A DNA stretch of 64,000 bases from Casp-actino8 sp044358015. GTDB lineage: Bacteria > Actinomycetota > Acidimicrobiia > Acidimicrobiales > Ilumatobacteraceae. The notes beneath the pieces are model-generated. The model was not told where the DNA came from. It did not search any database and saw nothing but the letters and a program-made list of their open reading frames with translations. This document shows, piece after piece, positions 18,052 through 26,023 of the stretch (position 1 is its first letter; every line of letters begins with the position of its first letter). A program made the translations under genes and the position numbers. Where the stretch lies: positions 88,977 through 152,976 of the forward strand of contig JBIKOO010000001.1 of NCBI GenBank assembly GCA_044358015.1, read 5' to 3'.

Positions 18052-18435
18052 TTATTGATCTGATCCCGGTGGCATCAGCGCTCGATTTCTTAATGGTCGA
18101 GCAGCTTCCAAGATCCAGTCCATAGCTTCGTTCAAACTCGTGACTGTCGGCTTGCCAAGTTTGAGTTCACGTTCAGTGTCATCAACTGCGCACGCCAAGA
18201 CATACAGATCGTCGTACAGCGAATCAATCTCTTGCCGGGCAACCACCAACTCGTCTTCACTGAGTTTGAGTTCTCGGGCTCGTTGGCGACCGACCCAATC
18301 CCATTGGCGACAGGCCTGACTGCAGAAAACCCTTTTTCGGCCGGCCCCTTTTTGTTCGGGCATAACTCGGCGACACCAACGGCAACGTGGACCACTTTCG
18401 GCCCGCACCCGTACCCCTGGGGTTGATTTCGTCAT
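18052..18435 (-). CDS. zinc-finger-like hypothetical protein
   Basis: A 127-residue protein with a four-cysteine cluster near the start (CRWC then CSQAC, 17 residues apart) that resembles the small FCS/zinc-ribbon module of actinobacterial hypothetical proteins. The rest is helical and charged (WDWVGRQRARELKLSEDELVVARQEIDSLYDD). No enzyme motif. ATG 18435 sits in the centre of an 18-bp perfect palindrome; ATG 18453 would add six residues. It is convergent with the FKBP gene and divergent from the threonine aldolase gene. Confidence 0.7.
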   Translation of the reverse strand: MTKSTPGVRVRAESGPRCRWCRRVMPEQKGAGRKRVFCSQACRQWDWVGRQRARELKLSEDELVVARQEIDSLYDDLYVLACAVDDTERELKLGKPTVTSLNEAMDWILEAARPLRNRALMPPGSDQ

Positions 18436-18443
18436 GACGAAAT
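18426..18443. promoter_or_regulatory. 18-bp perfect palindrome, copy 1 (candidate operator)
   Basis: ATTTCGTCATGACGAAAT is its own reverse complement. It overlaps the start codon of the zinc-finger gene and lies 70-90 bases before the threonine aldolase start, in the spacer between two divergent genes. An identical 18-bp copy is at 21205-21222. An operator or other protein-binding site is an inference from symmetry, recurrence and place. Confidence 0.5.
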
Positions 18444-18512
18444 ACTCGCACATGTCGCTAGCAAATTTTGGGAATGAGTCACAAACTTTGGTGGAGGCGA
18501 CAGACTCACACC

Positions 18513-19598
18513 ATGAATTCGCCCGAGAGTTTGCCTACTAGTTCGAGCTTGACTCCTCCCACCCCCGATAGTCGCTTTGCGAGCGACAATAATGCCGCAG
18601 TCCATCCATTGGTACTTGAGGCCATCGATCGCGCCAACCGCGGACATGCGGTTGCCTACGGCGACGATCCCTGGACCGCACAAGCCGAAGCCGATTTCAA
18701 CGATCTATTCGGTCAACAGGTGTCAACGTTGATGGTGTGGAACGGAACAGGGGCCAATGTGCTTGCACTCGCAACACTGCTCTCCCCCGCGGGGGCAGTT
18801 GTCTGCAGCGACGCCGCACATATCAACGTCGATGAGACCGGCGCTCCAGAACGAATTCTTGGTTCAAAGCTCATTGACCTCCCATCAATCAACGGCAAGA
18901 TCACACCCGACCAAGTTTTGAGTCTGCAACATTTCCTTGGTGTTGTTCATCATGTTCAGCCGAGTGTTCTGTCAATCACTCAAAGCACTGAATGGGGAAC
19001 GTTATATACGCCCAATGAAATTGGGGCTTTGTGCGATGCCGCCCATTCAATGGGGATGAAGGTGCACCTGGACGGTGCGCGTATTGCGAATGCGACGGCT
19101 GCTCTTGGAGGCACACAACAAGCGTTGAAGTCTTTCACGGTTGATGCGGGCGTGGACGTCATTTCTTTTGGTGGAGCCAAGAACGGAATGATGTATGGCG
19201 AAGCAGTCGTGTACCTCGACCCCGAGATGGCCCGCAGTGCACCATATGTCCGCAAGCAAGTCACTCAACTCCCGTCCAAGGTCCGCTTTATCTCGGCCCA
19301 GTTTTCGGCCCTCCTGACTGACGATCTCTGGATCACGAATGCGCGTCATGCCAATTCAATGGCAACCCTTCTGCACCAGCAGACCGTTGGACTGCCCGGC
19401 GTTCAACTGTCTTCGACGCCCGAGGTCAACAGCATTTTCCCCATTCTGCCGGCCAGCCAAATTGAGTCGTTACGGGACTGGTCCTTTTTCTACGACTGGG
19501 ACTCCCACCACCATCAGGTGCGCTGGATGGCGTCCTGGGATACCCAAGTGACCGACATCGATCAGTTCGTCGCCGGGGTCCGCCATTTTGTAAGTTAG
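18513..19598 (+). CDS. low-specificity L-threonine aldolase
   Basis: A 361-residue fold-type I PLP enzyme of the beta-eliminating lyase family. SRFASDNNAAVHPLVLEA near the start, HLDGARIANA and the lysine motif SFGGAKNGMMYGEAVV fit threonine aldolases, which split L-threonine to glycine and acetaldehyde. That would feed glycine to the nearby cleavage system, an inference. The start is uncertain: ATG 18513 is taken because homology begins soon after and GGAGG lies upstream, though at a long spacing of 15; ATG 18474 or TTG 18468 are alternatives. Confidence 0.85.
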   Translation: MNSPESLPTSSSLTPPTPDSRFASDNNAAVHPLVLEAIDRANRGHAVAYGDDPWTAQAEADFNDLFGQQVSTLMVWNGTGANVLALATLLSPAGAVVCSDAAHINVDETGAPERILGSKLIDLPSINGKITPDQVLSLQHFLGVVHHVQPSVLSITQSTEWGTLYTPNEIGALCDAAHSMGMKVHLDGARIANATAALGGTQQALKSFTVDAGVDVISFGGAKNGMMYGEAVVYLDPEMARSAPYVRKQVTQLPSKVRFISAQFSALLTDDLWITNARHANSMATLLHQQTVGLPGVQLSSTPEVNSIFPILPASQIESLRDWSFFYDWDSHHHQVRWMASWDTQVTDIDQFVAGVRHFVS

Positions 19599-19623
19599 GT
19601 CTTTTTTCTTTCACAAGATTTTT

Positions 19624-19652
19624 TTGACTCGATGATTAATTCCATCTAGAGT
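19624..19652 (+). promoter_or_regulatory. candidate whiB promoter
   Basis: TTGACT at 19624-19629, a 17-base spacer and TAGAGT at 19647-19652 resemble a housekeeping-sigma promoter (five and four of six consensus bases). It would leave a leader of roughly 110 bases that contains the 19-bp repeats before the whiB GTG. Supported only by pattern and place. Confidence 0.35.
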
Positions 19653-19712
19653 CATGTCGTTGTCGGCAGTGTGACCTGCTTGCGACATGGGGAATACATC
19701 AAGGTAAGCAGC

Positions 19713-19750
19713 AAGTAGGTATGTAGTAAGTAAGTAGGTATGTAGCAAGT
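19713..19750 (+). repeat. two tandem 19-bp repeats in the whiB leader
   Basis: AAGTAGGTATGTAGTAAGT (19713-19731) and AAGTAGGTATGTAGCAAGT (19732-19750) are adjacent and differ at one base. The preceding AAGGTAAGCAGCAAGT is a partial third unit. The block ends about 20 bases before the whiB start, close to the AGGGGG ribosome-binding sequence. Confidence 0.85.
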
Positions 19751-19770
19751 TTTCACCACCAGGGGGTCGT

Positions 19771-20073
19771 GTGGCAGCTGTAGAAATCATCATCACCCGT
19801 CAACAGACGGACGACGTTTGGATGGACGCTGGAGCATGCCGCGGTATGACTCACCTCTTCTTTCCCACGACTGCGGAACGACCGCAAGCCCGTGAACGAC
19901 GAGAAGCCCTTGCCCGCAGCGTGTGCTCAGGTTGCACCGTTCAAGATGTATGTCGCGATTTTGCTCGCGACAATCACGAGTACGGCCTGTGGGGTGGCGA
20001 AAGCGAAGACGAACGCCACGAAGCTGGATTTCGTTTGATTGCCCCCATCGGCATTCGAGCCAACGCCAGCTGA
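19771..20073 (+). CDS. WhiB-family iron-sulfur transcription factor
   Basis: A 100-residue Wbl protein. The four cluster cysteines are C in DAGACRGM, the CSGC pair and C in DVCRDF (C, CxxC, x5, C), followed by the signature turn YGLWGG and the region ESEDERHEAG. Wbl proteins bind a [4Fe-4S] cluster and the sigma factor SigA C-terminal region to regulate promoters, often for division or stress. The tail lacks the strongly basic stretch of WhiB1. GTG at 19771 is used, with AGGGGG upstream; an internal ATG at 19822 would start right before the first cysteine. Confidence 0.93.
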   Translation: MAAVEIIITRQQTDDVWMDAGACRGMTHLFFPTTAERPQARERREALARSVCSGCTVQDVCRDFARDNHEYGLWGGESEDERHEAGFRLIAPIGIRANAS

Positions 20074-20127
20074 CGATTTTCTTTCAACTGCCGTTCAACT
20101 GTCTCGCCTGAGTGAGACAATGAGTCA

Positions 20128-21216
20128 ATGAGTCACTCCGAATATCGTCAGGCCCTTGCTGCCGCTTGGTCAGATTTCGGAGACCCTCGCGTCATCGTCG
20201 ACGTTGAAGACACCAGTCCACGAGTCTCAACGAATACCGTCTTTCGCGTCCATCTTGATGACGCTTCTCATGTTTATGCCAAGGTGTCGAATTACGGATC
20301 GTATTTTCTTTTTGCCGAAGATCACGATCGTTTGTTTCGTTGTACGCAGTTACTTCAGGGAACTCGCTTTGAAAATTTCTTGGCGCCGGTCTTAGCAAAG
20401 TCGACTCAGCCCAGCCCAGAACCATTCGCTGCAGAGAGGCCCTTCACTTGGTACGACGGCAACTTGTGGGTCGCCTTTTATGGCGAGGCATCAAAACGCG
20501 ATATGTTGCCCCCTCAATTGAGTCGTGAGCAATCGCGTTGTCTAGCTCACGAGATCGCTTATTTTCATCGAGCGTGTGATGAGATTGCGACCGAGATTCC
20601 AGCTACGTCGAACAGCATTAAGGCCGATGCAATTCATCTCTTGGATCTTCTCTCAAGTCCGTTCGCTCCAAGGAATTTCTCCCTTCCTCCCGAACACATC
20701 GGTGTACTCCACAAGCACACGCATGACTTTTTGTTAGAGCTTGAGAATATTCGTTACGACTCTTGGAAACGTATTCCCATTTTGGTTGATTGGAATCTCG
20801 GCAATTTCTCGATTGACAATCAGGGCTCGTCAACTCAACCGTTCACCTTGTTCTCACGTTGGGACTACGACTGGTTCCGTGTTGAGTCACGATTGCTTGA
20901 CTTTTACTTTTTATCCCGAGTCTCATCGGCGACTGGTGATCGAACTCAGTGGTCGTACTCCCCTCACACTTTGGTAGAACCGCAGTTTGTGGAATTCATT
21001 CGGACCTATCACCAGATTTTTCCGTTAACTGAATCCGATATTCGATTTCTTCCCGAGGCATATCGGTTTTTTATTTTGAATTATGTCGTACGCGAGGGCG
21101 CGCGATTCTTTCGCCCGGATTTGTGCACCAAATTTCGAAGTGACGCGGCGCGTTCATACTTGCCCGCGATCGACCGCCTCGATCTCACCCCACTCCTACG
21201 GGCTATTTCGTCATGA
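20128..21216 (+). CDS. APH/choline-kinase-fold protein, atypical
   Basis: A 362-residue protein with the overall plan of aminoglycoside/choline phosphotransferases: an N-terminal lobe with NTVFRVHLDDASHVYAKVSNYG (the Lys in YAKV as the ATP lysine) and a C-terminal lobe with PILVDWNLGNFSI and SRWDYDWFRVESRLLDF. The usual HGDxxxxN loop reads VDWNLGN, so the His-Gly are lost, but Asp and Asn are kept, as is the second Asp in WDYDW. It may phosphorylate a small sugar or amine; substrate unknown. The stop codon lies in the middle of a 28-bp palindrome. Confidence 0.65.
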   Translation: MSHSEYRQALAAAWSDFGDPRVIVDVEDTSPRVSTNTVFRVHLDDASHVYAKVSNYGSYFLFAEDHDRLFRCTQLLQGTRFENFLAPVLAKSTQPSPEPFAAERPFTWYDGNLWVAFYGEASKRDMLPPQLSREQSRCLAHEIAYFHRACDEIATEIPATSNSIKADAIHLLDLLSSPFAPRNFSLPPEHIGVLHKHTHDFLLELENIRYDSWKRIPILVDWNLGNFSIDNQGSSTQPFTLFSRWDYDWFRVESRLLDFYFLSRVSSATGDRTQWSYSPHTLVEPQFVEFIRTYHQIFPLTESDIRFLPEAYRFFILNYVVREGARFFRPDLCTKFRSDAARSYLPAIDRLDLTPLLRAISS

Positions 21217-21227
21217 CGAAATAGCCC
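21200..21227. promoter_or_regulatory. 28-bp perfect palindrome containing copy 2 of the 18-bp element
   Basis: The core ATTTCGTCATGACGAAAT (21205-21222) is identical to copy 1 at 18426-18443 and is extended by GGGCT on the left and AGCCC on the right, giving 14-base arms with no loop. It spans the end of the APH-like gene (its TGA at 21214-21216) and lies about 65 bases before the ribokinase ATG. It could be a terminator stem, but it has no loop and no U-run, so a dimer-binding site is at least as likely. Confidence 0.5.
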
Positions 21228-21292
21228 CTTGCAACAACCCTCCGGCAAGTTAGTGCAGTGTTTGTCTCTGTACGGCATGGTTCACTAGTGAC

Positions 21293-22180
21293 ATGGCAAA
21301 TGGCTCCCACGCATACGAAGTTGTGGTTCTCGGCAGCAGCAACCTTGATCTCGTCGCCTCGGTCGAACGTCTCCCCGCCCCTGGCGAAACAGTTCTCGGA
21401 ACAAATTACGCCGAACATGCCGGAGGAAAAGGTCTGAACCAAGCAGTCGCCAGTCGACGCGCTGGTGCCGATACTGCCTTCATCACATGTCTCGGAACCG
21501 ACGCCGCTGGTGAAACCTTGCATCGACTCATGACCTCTGAGGGAATCGCCGCTTATGTCACCGATCACCAAGGTCCGACGGGGCGTGCTCTTATTTCAGT
21601 TGATGAACAAGGCGAGAACTCCATCGTCGTCGTTCCAGGTGCCAACGCCGATCTATCCATCAGCGTCGTCGATGCTCACCGCGATGTGATTAGTCGGGCC
21701 GGAGTTTTGCTTTGTCAACTTGAAGTTCCCATTGACGCAGTTGAGGCTGCTCTCGCCATTGCCAAAGTTGGTGGGGCCCGAACGATTCTGAACCCCGCAC
21801 CAGCAGCCCAACTCAATCGTTCAGTTCTGCAGTTATGTGATGTCATCATGCCCAACCAACACGAAGTGGCATTACTCGGCGGAGCAACATCACTTCTTGA
21901 ATCGGGTGTCTCCATAGTTGTCATTACGCTCGGCGCTCGCGGAATCAAAATAGTGACCAAAGATGGCGAACTTCAGATACCGCCATTTGCAGTACGAGCA
22001 ATCGACACGACTGGTGCCGGTGATGCAGCGTGTGGTGCCTTGGCTACTGCTCTTGCCCATTGTGCAGATATCACAACTGCGGCCCGTCGAGCCTCTGCAG
22101 CCGGCGCTCTTGCAGCAACGAAAAAGGGTGCAGTGCCTTCGTTGCCGACTCAACAAGACATCGACACTCTCGTCAATTAA
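21293..22180 (+). CDS. rbsK: ribokinase (PfkB family)
   Basis: A 295-residue PfkB-family carbohydrate kinase. It has the N-terminal signature VVVLGSSNLDLVASVERLPAPGE, the substrate motif AGGKGLNQAVASRRAG, NPAPAA and the catalytic anion-hole DTTGAGDAACGALA with the base Asp. The N-terminal motif set is that of ribokinases, which phosphorylate D-ribose to ribose-5-phosphate. No ribose transporter is adjacent. It ends convergently with prmA, with a 20-bp duplication in the spacer. Confidence 0.85.
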   Translation: MANGSHAYEVVVLGSSNLDLVASVERLPAPGETVLGTNYAEHAGGKGLNQAVASRRAGADTAFITCLGTDAAGETLHRLMTSEGIAAYVTDHQGPTGRALISVDEQGENSIVVVPGANADLSISVVDAHRDVISRAGVLLCQLEVPIDAVEAALAIAKVGGARTILNPAPAAQLNRSVLQLCDVIMPNQHEVALLGGATSLLESGVSIVVITLGARGIKIVTKDGELQIPPFAVRAIDTTGAGDAACGALATALAHCADITTAARRASAAGALAATKKGAVPSLPTQQDIDTLVN

Positions 22181-22198
22181 TACAGCAACGGCATCAAT

Positions 22199-22234
22199 AC
22201 AGAAACTACATAGTAAAAACAGAAACTACATAGT
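22199..22234. repeat. 16-bp direct repeat at a 20-bp period
   Basis: ACAGAAACTACATAGT occurs at 22199-22214 and 22219-22234, separated by AAAA. It fills the space between the convergent rbsK and prmA stops, with the last base touching the prmA stop codon. It looks like a recent tandem duplication; no hairpin is evident. Confidence 0.85.
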
Positions 22235-23082
22235 CAAATTCTGCGAAATGCCACAGCAGCCCATCCGCCATGTTCAATTCGATCAAACTCGTGAAGTGGT
22301 TTTAGTGCCTTGGCAACATGCTCGTAATGTTCAGCAAGCACGCCACTAATGATCAACACTCCATCGGGTCTGGTCAGCCTCTTGAGTTCATCACTCAACT
22401 CAATAAGTGCCGGCGCCAGAATATTGGCGACCACAATGTTGGCTGGAAAGCCAATAACTGCAACGGGTTCAGTCGTAACAGACCATCGATCACTCACTTG
22501 ATTGAGTCGGGCATTCTCCTGAGAAACCGGAACACAGGACGGATTGATATCCATACCAATCGCTCGAGATGCTCCCATTCGCAGTGCACCAATACCGAGT
22601 ACGCCACTTCCGCAGCCAACGTCAATCAGCACATCATCAGACTTCAAGTATTTCTCAATCATTAACAGACTGCTCATTGTCGTTGGATGATCACCCATGC
22701 CAAATGTGCTGGCAGGTTCAATCGGAATCACCACTGCCTGGTTGGGGTCGGGCAAAGATTTGACCGCTTCGGCAACTTCCTGTTCAGCGCACCATACGGG
22801 GGCAATGACGATTCGTCGACCGATAACTGTTGGCTGCGCAAATTCACGCCAAGTATTCGCCACTGTTTCATTGACAGTTGTCGTTGACCAATCCAAAACA
22901 ACGGGCAAAGAATTCATTGCTTGTTTAACGACTTCTAAGTCGTCACCGAGTGAAGTCTGCAAACGCACAACCCCGTTGGGATCCCAGTGCTCTTCAATCG
23001 CCACCACACCAAGTGACCACACAAGGTCACTGACGAATTCAACCTCAGTTGGCGTTGTGCGAATTACTACCGAAAGCGTCAT
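22234..23082 (-). CDS. prmA: ribosomal protein L11 methyltransferase
   Basis: A 282-residue PrmA-type protein. The N-terminal substrate domain begins MTLSVVIRTTPTEVEFVSDLVWSLG; the linker has PASTFGMGDHPTT, and the SAM-binding core has LIDVGCGSGVLGIGAL and VVANILAPALIEL (the NxLxxxL motif). It methylates ribosomal protein L11. ATG 23082 matches the family start; a GTG at 23100, directly after the upstream stop, would add six residues. Start region resembles the palindrome seen at 18426. Confidence 0.92.
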   Translation of the reverse strand: MTLSVVIRTTPTEVEFVSDLVWSLGVVAIEEHWDPNGVVRLQTSLGDDLEVVKQAMNSLPVVLDWSTTTVNETVANTWREFAQPTVIGRRIVIAPVWCAEQEVAEAVKSLPDPNQAVVIPIEPASTFGMGDHPTTMSSLLMIEKYLKSDDVLIDVGCGSGVLGIGALRMGASRAIGMDINPSCVPVSQENARLNQVSDRWSVTTEPVAVIGFPANIVVANILAPALIELSDELKRLTRPDGVLIISGVLAEHYEHVAKALKPLHEFDRIEHGGWAAVAFRRI

Positions 23083-23100
23083 GACAAAATTACCGATCAC

Positions 23101-23619
23101 TCAGTCGAGTCGACGGAGTTGTTCTTTGTACATCTTGGCTCGCGCCACATAAGAAGCTGCACCCAACTGAATATCGGCTGCACGCGCCTTATCTAATTTG
23201 ATAGTTGCTGGCGCACCGACAGCCAATGCGCCACTTGGAACTTCTAAACCGTTTAACACCACCGAATTGGCCCCGACCACTGCACCCGTACGGACAATGA
23301 CTCGATGCAAAACGATTGAACCATTGCCGATGAGCGAACCGTCTTCGATCGTGCAACCTTCAAGATGCACAATGTGGCCAATCACGCAATCGTTACCCAC
23401 AATTGTTGGAAAGACGTGAGTGGTGTGAAGCACTGAACCATCTTGAATTGAAGTGCGCTCACCGATGATGATGTCACCATCATCACCGCGCAACACTGCC
23501 CCAGGCCAGATTGAACTCTGGGCCCCGATTGTCACTGAACCAATAATCACGGCTTCAGGATGGATATAGGCATCAGGATGAATCGTTGGGGTGCGGTCAC
23601 CCAGGGCGTAAATCGGCAC
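23101..23619 (-). CDS. gamma-carbonic anhydrase-like hexapeptide protein
   Basis: A 172-residue left-handed beta-helix with many hexapeptide turns (IIGSVTIGAQSSIWPGAVLRGDDGDIIIG). The metal histidines of the gamma-carbonic anhydrase family are present: His in LHTTH and two in VIGHIVHLEG. Many YrdA-like members bind zinc but lack proven activity, so carbonic anhydrase function is only possible. It is immediately upstream of prmA on the same strand (no gap) and divergent from the Arg/Asp-rich protein gene. Confidence 0.88.
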   Translation of the reverse strand: MPIYALGDRTPTIHPDAYIHPEAVIIGSVTIGAQSSIWPGAVLRGDDGDIIIGERTSIQDGSVLHTTHVFPTIVGNDCVIGHIVHLEGCTIEDGSLIGNGSIVLHRVIVRTGAVVGANSVVLNGLEVPSGALAVGAPATIKLDKARAADIQLGAASYVARAKMYKEQLRRLD

Positions 23620-23659
23620 TTGGTGAAATTACCAGCACAACTTCGGTTCACGCGGACAT

Positions 23660-23679
23660 GAACGCACCGATGTGCGTTC
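23660..23679. promoter_or_regulatory. 20-bp inverted repeat between divergent genes
   Basis: GAACGCAC-CGAT-GTGCGTTC, with perfect 8-base arms and a 4-base centre, lies in the 78-base spacer between the gamma-carbonic-anhydrase-like gene (minus) and the Arg/Asp-rich protein gene (plus), ending 18 bases before the latter's ATG. It is a plausible operator or a small RNA hairpin; it does not match the short actinobacterial LexA box. Confidence 0.45.
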
Positions 23680-23697
23680 CCGATAGGGTTGGCAACC

Positions 23698-25152
23698 ATG
23701 TCCCGCAGGATTGAAATCGAGTTAACAAGTTCACGCCCCGATGGGACCTGGACCTGGCGCGCCGCAGGTGCCCGCGAGCCCAAGGGAGTTCTTGACGGAA
23801 CCCTCTTATCGCAGGGATCAAAGCCCGGAGATGTTGTCAAAGCCGAAGCAGACTTCGACATTGACGGAATCACGATCGTCAGCATCACCCAAGGCCGCGT
23901 CAAAGTTGACAAAGTTGAAAAAATCACGCTCGTCGGAAACGACAAGCCCTTTGAAGCGGTGACTCAACAACTCGCCAAGAAAGATCGTGGCGACCGTCGC
24001 GATCGCGGTGATCGTCGTGATCGTCCCGCACGTGGTGACCGTCCCGCTCGCGGCGATGGCGCTGGCCGAGACAATGATCGTCGTCCTCGTCGCGATAACG
24101 CTGCTGGTGCCGACAAGCCCCGCGGACCGCGTCGTCCCCATTTCGAGACTCCCCCCGAATTGCCCCAGCGTCCCAAAGCCAAGCGTTTAAAGGCTGGTTC
24201 GACCAATCGCAAAGCAGTTTTGTCTGAACTTCCCGAAGATCAGCGTCCCATTGCCGAACTGGCGCTGCAAGGTATGCAGACCGTTCGTCAGCGTCTCAAA
24301 GACGCCAACGCTGCCCTTGCCGCCGAAGGTAAGCCAACCATGCCCGAGCAAAGCGTCTTGCAGATGGCCGAGAATCTTCTCCCCCGTCTTCGCGTCGCCG
24401 ATTGGCTCGACCGTGCCGAAGCCGCTCGCAAAGATCTGGCCGAACTTGACTTGCGCGATCTTCGCAGCGTTGTTGCTGCCGCTAACGACCCGGTGATTGA
24501 ACGAGCCGAAAATTGTCGTGAACTCGTCGCCGAATTGCGGACTGGGCTCACTGCCCGCGCCGATCAGGAACAGCAGAATTGGCTCGAAGATATCGATGCT
24601 GCGCTTGGCGTCGGACGTATTGTTCGTGCGCTCAAGTTGGCGGGTCAACCGCCGAAGGCCGGAGCAATATTCCCCGACGAACTCGGACGTCGACTAGCTG
24701 AAGCCACTTCGCAAAGCCTCGTGGCTGACGCTTTGGCCGATCGTTGGATTGCAGTTCTTGAAGCAGTCGCCTTCGCTCCCATCCGCGCTCAGGTGACCGT
24801 TACCTCAAAGCCTGAGACAATTACTCCCGATTTGGCCAAGACCGTTGAACGTTTGGGCGCATTGCTGCCCCAGATCGCAGCCAGCCTTGGTATTGCTGTT
24901 GCATCAACGAATCACGCGCCAAAGCCATTACGCGCCGTTCGTCCTCCGGCCAAGAAGCTGCCGCCCAAGCCGCCGACTGCCCCCAAGGCCGCGGCCGTTG
25001 AAGCGCTAACTGAAATAGCCAGCGAAGCAGTCGTTGAGGCTGTCGTTGCCGAAGTTGTCGTCACCGAACTGCCCGTTGAAGCGCCCGCCGAATCGACCCC
25101 TGAAGTCGCCGAAGCACCAGTCGCTGAGATACCAACAACTGACGAGGGTTAG
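23698..25152 (+). CDS. Arg/Asp-rich low-complexity protein of unknown function
   Basis: A 484-residue protein I do not recognise. Residues 1-90 look like a small beta domain (DGTWTWRAAG, GDVVKAEADFDIDGITIVSI). Residues about 94-140 are built of RGDRR, DRPARGD and similar units, rich in Arg, Asp and Gly, like RNA-binding disordered regions. Residues about 165-400 are helical with conserved-looking DWLDRAEAARKDLAEL. The tail is Pro/Ala/Glu/Val-rich. No enzyme motif. ATG 23698 is preceded by AGGG; TTG 23689 is less likely. An RNA-associated role is a guess from the basic-acidic repeats. Confidence 0.75.
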   Translation: MSRRIEIELTSSRPDGTWTWRAAGAREPKGVLDGTLLSQGSKPGDVVKAEADFDIDGITIVSITQGRVKVDKVEKITLVGNDKPFEAVTQQLAKKDRGDRRDRGDRRDRPARGDRPARGDGAGRDNDRRPRRDNAAGADKPRGPRRPHFETPPELPQRPKAKRLKAGSTNRKAVLSELPEDQRPIAELALQGMQTVRQRLKDANAALAAEGKPTMPEQSVLQMAENLLPRLRVADWLDRAEAARKDLAELDLRDLRSVVAAANDPVIERAENCRELVAELRTGLTARADQEQQNWLEDIDAALGVGRIVRALKLAGQPPKAGAIFPDELGRRLAEATSQSLVADALADRWIAVLEAVAFAPIRAQVTVTSKPETITPDLAKTVERLGALLPQIAASLGIAVASTNHAPKPLRAVRPPAKKLPPKPPTAPKAAAVEALTEIASEAVVEAVVAEVVVTELPVEAPAESTPEVAEAPVAEIPTTDEG

Positions 25153-25186
25153 TCCTGAGCGGTTCGCTCCCGCTACGGTCAAAGGT

Positions 25187-25987
25187 ATGAGCGACTCAAC
25201 ACCTAACGACATCGTCACATACAGCACCGAAGGCCGAGTGGGAATCATCACCCTCAACCGCCCTGATGCGCGCAACGCGATTAACGGCGATGTGGCCCGT
25301 GGTGTTGAAGCAGCCATTGATCAATTAGAAGCTGACGATGAAGTTTGGGTTGGCATTCTGACCGCAAACACAGAAGGCCAAGAGCGTCCAGTCTTTTGTG
25401 CCGGCGCAGACCTCAAAGCCATTAACTCAGGCCAAGCCGGAGATCTCAATACCAAGCGTGGCGGATTTGCTGGATTTGTTTACCGCGAACGACGTAAGCC
25501 CATCATCGTTGCCGTTGATGGTCTTGCCACCGCTGGCGGTTGCGAAATTGTTTTGGCCGCCGATCTCGTGATCGCCACAACTCGTTCGTCATTTGGACTT
25601 GCAGAAGTCAAGCGCAATCTCATCGCAGGCGCCGGTGGACTCTTCCGCTTGCCGCGAGCAATCGGACAGGCGGCTGCCATGGAAGCAATTCTCACGGGCG
25701 ACCCCATCCCCGCCGAGCGTGCCTACCACCTCGGATTGGTTTCGCGTTTAGTTGCTCCTGGCGAGGCCATGAGCGAAGCTCGCAAGTTGGCCGCGCAGAT
25801 TGCCACGAGCGCACCGTTGGCCGTTTACGCCAGTCGTCAAGTTGTTTTGGCAGCGGCTTACCAACCCGATGACGAGTTGAAGAAACTCACCAATACTTTG
25901 TTCGCTCAAGTGATGTCATCAGAAGACACCAAAGAGGGTTTGACTGCCTTCATCGAAAAGCGCACTCCGAACTGGACCGGTAAGTAA
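25187..25987 (+). CDS. enoyl-CoA hydratase/isomerase (crotonase) family
   Basis: A 266-residue crotonase. GRVGIITLNRPDARNAIN, the oxyanion-hole loop FCAGADLKAI and GLATAGGCEIVLAADLVIA with FGLAEVKRNL give both catalytic Glu positions (in GGCE and LAEV) as in true hydratases. It should hydrate 2-enoyl-CoA in fatty-acid or ketone breakdown. The ATG at 25187 is preceded by AAAGGT; the frame is open further upstream inside the previous gene. It is convergent with the GNAT gene. Confidence 0.88.
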   Translation: MSDSTPNDIVTYSTEGRVGIITLNRPDARNAINGDVARGVEAAIDQLEADDEVWVGILTANTEGQERPVFCAGADLKAINSGQAGDLNTKRGGFAGFVYRERRKPIIVAVDGLATAGGCEIVLAADLVIATTRSSFGLAEVKRNLIAGAGGLFRLPRAIGQAAAMEAILTGDPIPAERAYHLGLVSRLVAPGEAMSEARKLAAQIATSAPLAVYASRQVVLAAAYQPDDELKKLTNTLFAQVMSSEDTKEGLTAFIEKRTPNWTGK

Positions 25988-26000
25988 ACCGAAATGTATT

Positions 26001-26023
26001 GCTGAATCGCTTACTGATTCAGC
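26001..26023. terminator. convergent-gene hairpin (crotonase/GNAT)
   Basis: GCTGAATC (26001-26008) pairs perfectly with GATTCAGC (26016-26023) around a 7-base loop that holds the GNAT stop codon. On the minus strand it is followed by AATACATTT, a weak U-rich tract, so it could end the GNAT transcript; 13 bases separate it from the crotonase stop. Confidence 0.45.

Noticed and set aside
23660..23679. LexA/SOS box
   Set aside because: The GAAC and GTTC halves are 12 bases apart instead of four, so the spacing does not match the actinobacterial LexA site.
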